Of a stretch of DNA of 64,000 nucleotides, positions 61,027-64,000 are shown in pieces; position 1 is the first letter of the stretch; every line of letters begins with the position of its first letter. The notes below the pieces were generated by a model, which had not been told where the DNA came from, made no database searches, and was given only the letters and a program-made list of their open reading frames with translations. The DNA comes from Brevibacillus_H sp049846925 (GTDB lineage Bacteria > Bacillota > Bacilli > Brevibacillales > Brevibacillaceae): positions 1 through 64,000 of the forward strand of contig NZ_JBNCMT010000002.1 of the NCBI RefSeq assembly GCF_049846925.1. Reading direction: 5' to 3'. The translations under genes were made by a program, and so were the position numbers.

Positions 61027-61992
61027 TTATTTCACTCGCTGATAATACCCGGAAGCAAAATGCAGGAACAGATGCAAGGCAACACGAGATGTCATATCAC
61101 GCACATCCTTGGTTGGATCCACGCAAACCATATCCATCCCGATCACTTTATTGCATTGTCCTACGGCAAATGCCGCAGCAAACAAATCTGTCGCCGAAAG
61201 ACCCGCAGGACCAATGGCCGGAACTCCTGGCACTACCGATTGATCCATTGCATCCACATCGAAGGTGATATAGATGGCATCGCATTTTTCCTCGAGATAG
61301 CGGATACTGTCTGCCACTACCTGCTCCATGCCACGTTCTCTGACCTGATTAGCAGTGATCAACGTCATGCCTTTCGCTTCTGCATACCGGCGATATTCAC
61401 GCGAGTTGGCAAAGCTGCGCAAGCCAATTGTCACCATATCCTCGCCACGAACTGTCTCTGATTCAATTAGACTTCGCATCGGTGTTCCGTTGGAAGGACC
61501 GCCGTAAGAGGTATCCCGAACATCCAGATGCGCATCGAACTGGATCAACCCGATCCGCTGCGGCTTTGCCCGCTTGATGCCTGTAATCGCCGGATAGGTA
61601 ATCGAGTGGTCGCCACCAATTACTACAGGTAGAGCAGTTAGCTGCTGTGTCACTTCATGCAATGCTTCTTCAATATTCTTGTGGCAGCGCAAGATGTCGG
61701 TCACATGCATCGAAACATCACCCAGATCAACCGCTGCGAGCTCGGACAGCTCAATATCCTTGTCAAAGTTGTAGGTGGTAAAAGCGCTAAGCAATTGCCG
61801 GAACTGTAATGGATGGGCATGTGCCCCTGAAAAGCTGATCGAACTTTTGGACAACGGTACGCCGAGAATAGCAAAATCGTAGTCTACAGTTGCATTATAT
61901 GTCTGTTCAATCCATTCCGACAGACGGGTTACGAACGGATCACCTTTTCCCTGCGTATAGCGAAAGGGTGGGGCTGCAATATAGTTGAACAT
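61027..61992 (-). CDS. Arginase-family ureohydrolase (formimidoylglutamase-like)
   Basis: The 321-residue protein has the manganese ligands of the arginase/agmatinase family: H129 in GGDHS, D153, H155 and D157 in QFDAHLD, and D245 and D247 in FDVDAMD. It may be formimidoylglutamase (HutG) of histidine breakdown or an agmatinase. The PSNGTPMRSLIE loop and the lack of the arginase NPTSG signature leave this open. It is followed upstream in the same operon (22 bp) by a polar amino acid ABC transporter, which suggests that its amino acid substrate is taken up by it. Confidence 0.8.
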   Translation of the reverse strand: MFNYIAAPPFRYTQGKGDPFVTRLSEWIEQTYNATVDYDFAILGVPLSKSSISFSGAHAHPLQFRQLLSAFTTYNFDKDIELSELAAVDLGDVSMHVTDILRCHKNIEEALHEVTQQLTALPVVIGGDHSITYPAITGIKRAKPQRIGLIQFDAHLDVRDTSYGGPSNGTPMRSLIESETVRGEDMVTIGLRSFANSREYRRYAEAKGMTLITANQVRERGMEQVVADSIRYLEEKCDAIYITFDVDAMDQSVVPGVPAIGPAGLSATDLFAAAFAVGQCNKVIGMDMVCVDPTKDVRDMTSRVALHLFLHFASGYYQRVK

Positions 61993-62014
61993 GTTCCTAT
62001 CCCCTTTGTACGTC

Positions 62015-62773
62015 TTAATGTGATAGTACTTTGCTAAGAAACGCCTGCGTACGTGCCTGTTCTGGGGCCGAGAAGATTTTTGCTGGTGCTCCCTCTTCGA
62101 TCAGCACACCACCGTCCATCACTACCACTCGATCCGCCACTTCCTTGGCGAAGCCCATTTCATGAGTTACAACGACCATCGTCATGCCTTCCGTGGCAAG
62201 CTGCTTCATAACTGCAAGCACCTCACCTACCAGCTCTGGATCAAGAGCAGAGGTAGGTTCATCGAACAGCATCACCTTGGGCTTCATGGCCAGCGCACGG
62301 GCAATGGCAACACGTTGCTTTTGTCCACCTGAAAGCTGATCCGGGTAATTGGTTGCCTTTTCAGCGAGGCCCACCTTGCGGAGCAACTCCCGAGCAAGCG
62401 GCTCCGCTTCCTCTCGCTTCATCTGCTTCACAGTCATCGGAGCCATCATCACGTTTTCCAATACACTCACATGTGGGAACAAGTTAAAGCCCTGGAATAC
62501 CATCCCCACCTCAGCACGCACCTTGTCGAGCTCTTTCTGCGGCATTTCAACCAGCTTGTCGTTTTTCGAAATCAGCCCAATCGGCTTACTCTCGATTTCA
62601 ATCGTGCCTGACTGAATCTGCTCCAGATAGTTCATGCAGCGAAGAAGCGTGCTCTTACCCGAGCCACTTGGACCAATGATGACCACCACTTCCCCCTGCT
62701 CTACGTTCAGGCTGACGTTTTTCAACACATGATGACTGCCGTACGATTTATTAATTTGCTTGATTGCAATCAT
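62015..62773 (-). CDS. Polar amino acid ABC transporter, ATP-binding subunit
   Basis: The 252-residue protein has Walker A GPSGSGKST, the Q loop, the signature LSGGQKQR, Walker B VMLFDEPTSALDP and the H loop VVTHEMG. It belongs to the HisP/GlnQ group that energises amino acid uptake. Its start overlaps the permease stop by four bases (ATGA), so translation is coupled. It is transcribed with the permease, the binding protein and the arginase-family enzyme. Confidence 0.93.
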   Translation of the reverse strand: MIAIKQINKSYGSHHVLKNVSLNVEQGEVVVIIGPSGSGKSTLLRCMNYLEQIQSGTIEIESKPIGLISKNDKLVEMPQKELDKVRAEVGMVFQGFNLFPHVSVLENVMMAPMTVKQMKREEAEPLARELLRKVGLAEKATNYPDQLSGGQKQRVAIARALAMKPKVMLFDEPTSALDPELVGEVLAVMKQLATEGMTMVVVTHEMGFAKEVADRVVVMDGGVLIEEGAPAKIFSAPEQARTQAFLSKVLSH

Positions 62774-63444
62774 GAGCGCGCCCCCTCTACCGACATTTTC
62801 CGTTCCAGGCGACCGATGCCCACCGAGATCGAGTAGTTCACAATAAAGTATAGGATCGCAATGCCGATATAGATTTCAAAGTAACGGAAGTTATTGGAAA
62901 CGATCAGGTTGCCTGCCCGCATCAATTCAGACACGGTGATAACGGACAACAGCGACGAGTTCTTGGTCAATGCAATGAACTCATTACAGAGCGGTGGCAG
63001 CATCCGGCGAACGGCCTGTGGTAAAATTACCTTCCGCATCGTTTGCCAGTGGCTCATGCCAAGCGAACGTCCAGCTTCCATCTGCCCTTTGTCGATTGAC
63101 TGAATCGCCCCGCGCACAATTTCCGAAACATAGGCAGCACTATACATGCCAAGACCCAACACCCCAGCCATCGAGGCGCTCAAATCCACTTGCAAGCCAA
63201 TCGCCAATCCATAATAGAGAATCATGAGCTGCACCAACAATGGCGTCCCTCGAAACCATGCCAGATACCACGAGCAGATAAGCGAAATCCATTTTTGCGA
63301 CGACATCCGACCAAGACCAATTGCCAAGCCTAGCACGGAGCTTAATACAAGCGCCATGAAGGTCATCGACACCGTAACCCATAGTCCCTGCAGCAGTGCC
63401 ATAAAGTTGTTATCTTCAAAGATCACCATGAAATCAAGTGACAT
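62770..63444 (-). CDS. Polar amino acid ABC transporter, permease
   Basis: The 224-residue membrane protein has five to six helices and the HisM/GlnP-type EAA loop (EAGRSLGMSHWQTMRKVILPQAVRRMLPP) that contacts the ATPase. Helices at QGLWVTVSMTFMALVLSSVLGLAIGL and LICSWYLAWFRGTPLLVQLMILYYGLA fit the family. It lies 20 bp after the binding-protein gene, in one operon. Only one permease is encoded here, so the transporter is probably a homodimer. Confidence 0.92.
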   Translation of the reverse strand: MSLDFMVIFEDNNFMALLQGLWVTVSMTFMALVLSSVLGLAIGLGRMSSQKWISLICSWYLAWFRGTPLLVQLMILYYGLAIGLQVDLSASMAGVLGLGMYSAAYVSEIVRGAIQSIDKGQMEAGRSLGMSHWQTMRKVILPQAVRRMLPPLCNEFIALTKNSSLLSVITVSELMRAGNLIVSNNFRYFEIYIGIAILYFIVNYSISVGIGRLERKMSVEGARS

Positions 63445-63464
63445 TGGTGCAGCACCTCCTGTTT

Positions 63465-64000
63465 TTATTCACCAAACCATTTCGTTACGATTTCTTTGTG
63501 CTTGCCGCTATCTTTCACCTTTTTCAGAGCATCATTTACTGCTTTCGTAAACTCAGGGTTATCCTTGCGAATGCCGTAGCCGTACTCTTCTTGAGTCAAC
63601 TCCTGATCAAGCACCTTTACCTTGCCGCTCTGCTTTGCATATACCTTGGCAGCAGGGCCACCCGTTACTACCGCTTCAACACGTCCACTCTCCAGCTCCA
63701 GGAACATTTCTACGTTTTTCTCTACTTCTACCAGCTGCACATCTGGGTATTTTTCTTTCAGAAACTTGGCAGACTTGGTACCAATCTGTACAGATACCTT
63801 TTTGCCCTTCAGATCGTCCACGCTGTTAATCGTGGTGTTATCCTTTCCTACCATGATGCGAAGACCGCCCGGATAGTAAGGTTCTGAGAATTCTATCGTT
63901 TTCTTCCGCTCATCTGTGATGTACATGGCAGAAACGATCATGTCGAACTTCTTGCCCTGCAACCCTGGAATCAGACCTTTGAAATCGGTGTCAACAAACT
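63465..64000 (-). CDS. Amino acid ABC transporter substrate-binding protein (partial)
   Basis: The C-terminal 178 codons are present and the gene runs off the right edge; the frame is still open there (FVDTDFKGLIPGLQGKKFDM). It belongs to solute-binding family 3: IVSAMYITDERKKTIEFSEPYYPGG, a VSVQIGTKSAKFLKEKYPD strand and a final KKVKDSGKHKEIVTKWFGE. It is the ligand receptor of the transporter encoded next. The signal or lipid anchor is off the window, so the start is not seen. Confidence 0.92.
   Translation of the reverse strand, partial: FVDTDFKGLIPGLQGKKFDMIVSAMYITDERKKTIEFSEPYYPGGLRIMVGKDNTTINSVDDLKGKKVSVQIGTKSAKFLKEKYPDVQLVEVEKNVEMFLELESGRVEAVVTGGPAAKVYAKQSGKVKVLDQELTQEEYGYGIRKDNPEFTKAVNDALKKVKDSGKHKEIVTKWFGE

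Overview
The window looks like the chromosome of an endospore-forming, facultatively anaerobic member of the Firmicutes, most likely Brevibacillus or another close Paenibacillaceae relative. This is an inference from gene content: ytxC followed by a T-box leader (probably for thrS), cwlJ-gerQ, a CotF-like coat protein, a KinB-like kinase, a Bacillus-type Fnr with C-terminal cysteines, futalosine-type menaquinone synthesis (mqnC) and a WGxxGxxG surface protein. Strong GGAGG ribosome binding sites are the rule, and many genes start with GTG or TTG. No rRNA, confident tRNA, transposase, CRISPR array or phage structural block was found. A run of 100 Ns at 7785-7884 marks an unresolved assembly gap inside a tandem repeat.

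Layout. Positions 1-5.7 kb hold a T-box leader, ytxC, mqnC, an unusual palindrome-rich intergenic region, and spore genes (cotF-like, cwlJ, gerQ). Positions 5.7-9 kb hold ldh and a divergent fnr with an Fnr box between them, then a gapped array of 79-bp hairpin repeats, then a PPK2 gene. Positions 9-27 kb are mostly housekeeping and accessory genes: alaX, a MOSC protein, a soluble chemoreceptor, an HsdM-HsdS pair with no HsdR, two paralogous stalk-domain proteins, deoD, a sensor kinase, a pseudouridine synthase, a slipin, VOC proteins and an arylamine N-acetyltransferase. Two small genes (47 and 35 codons) and two decayed fragments lie in the gaps.

Positions 27.3-39.4 kb form an anaerobic respiration island. 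A nine-gene minus-strand operon encodes a lipoprotein, a TorD-type chaperone, a Tat-exported molybdopterin oxidoreductase, its FeS and membrane subunits, an extra polyferredoxin, TatA, MoaA and TatC. Beside it lie a PucR-type regulator, a second FeS subunit and a divergent, leaderless cytoplasmic molybdopterin oxidoreductase. The operon thus appears to carry its own chaperone, cofactor enzyme and export pore. A 290-bp tandem duplication rich in hairpins follows.

Positions 40-48 kb contain a MerR-SRPBCC operon, a beta-lactamase-family gene and, most striking, three tandem paralogous genes whose products are arrays of 14, 21 and 25 copies of a 14-residue SHAEG repeat capped by a Peptidase_G2-like C-terminal domain. 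They look like phage tail-fibre architecture in a non-phage setting. Positions 48-64 kb hold a quinone oxidoreductase and its decayed paralogue flanking a beta-propeller protein, a 1319-residue Big_2 surface protein, hemerythrin, TatD, a TetR/epimerase locus with five similar operator-like sites, a YcdB-domain protein, and an arginase-family enzyme next to a polar amino acid ABC transporter that runs off the right edge.
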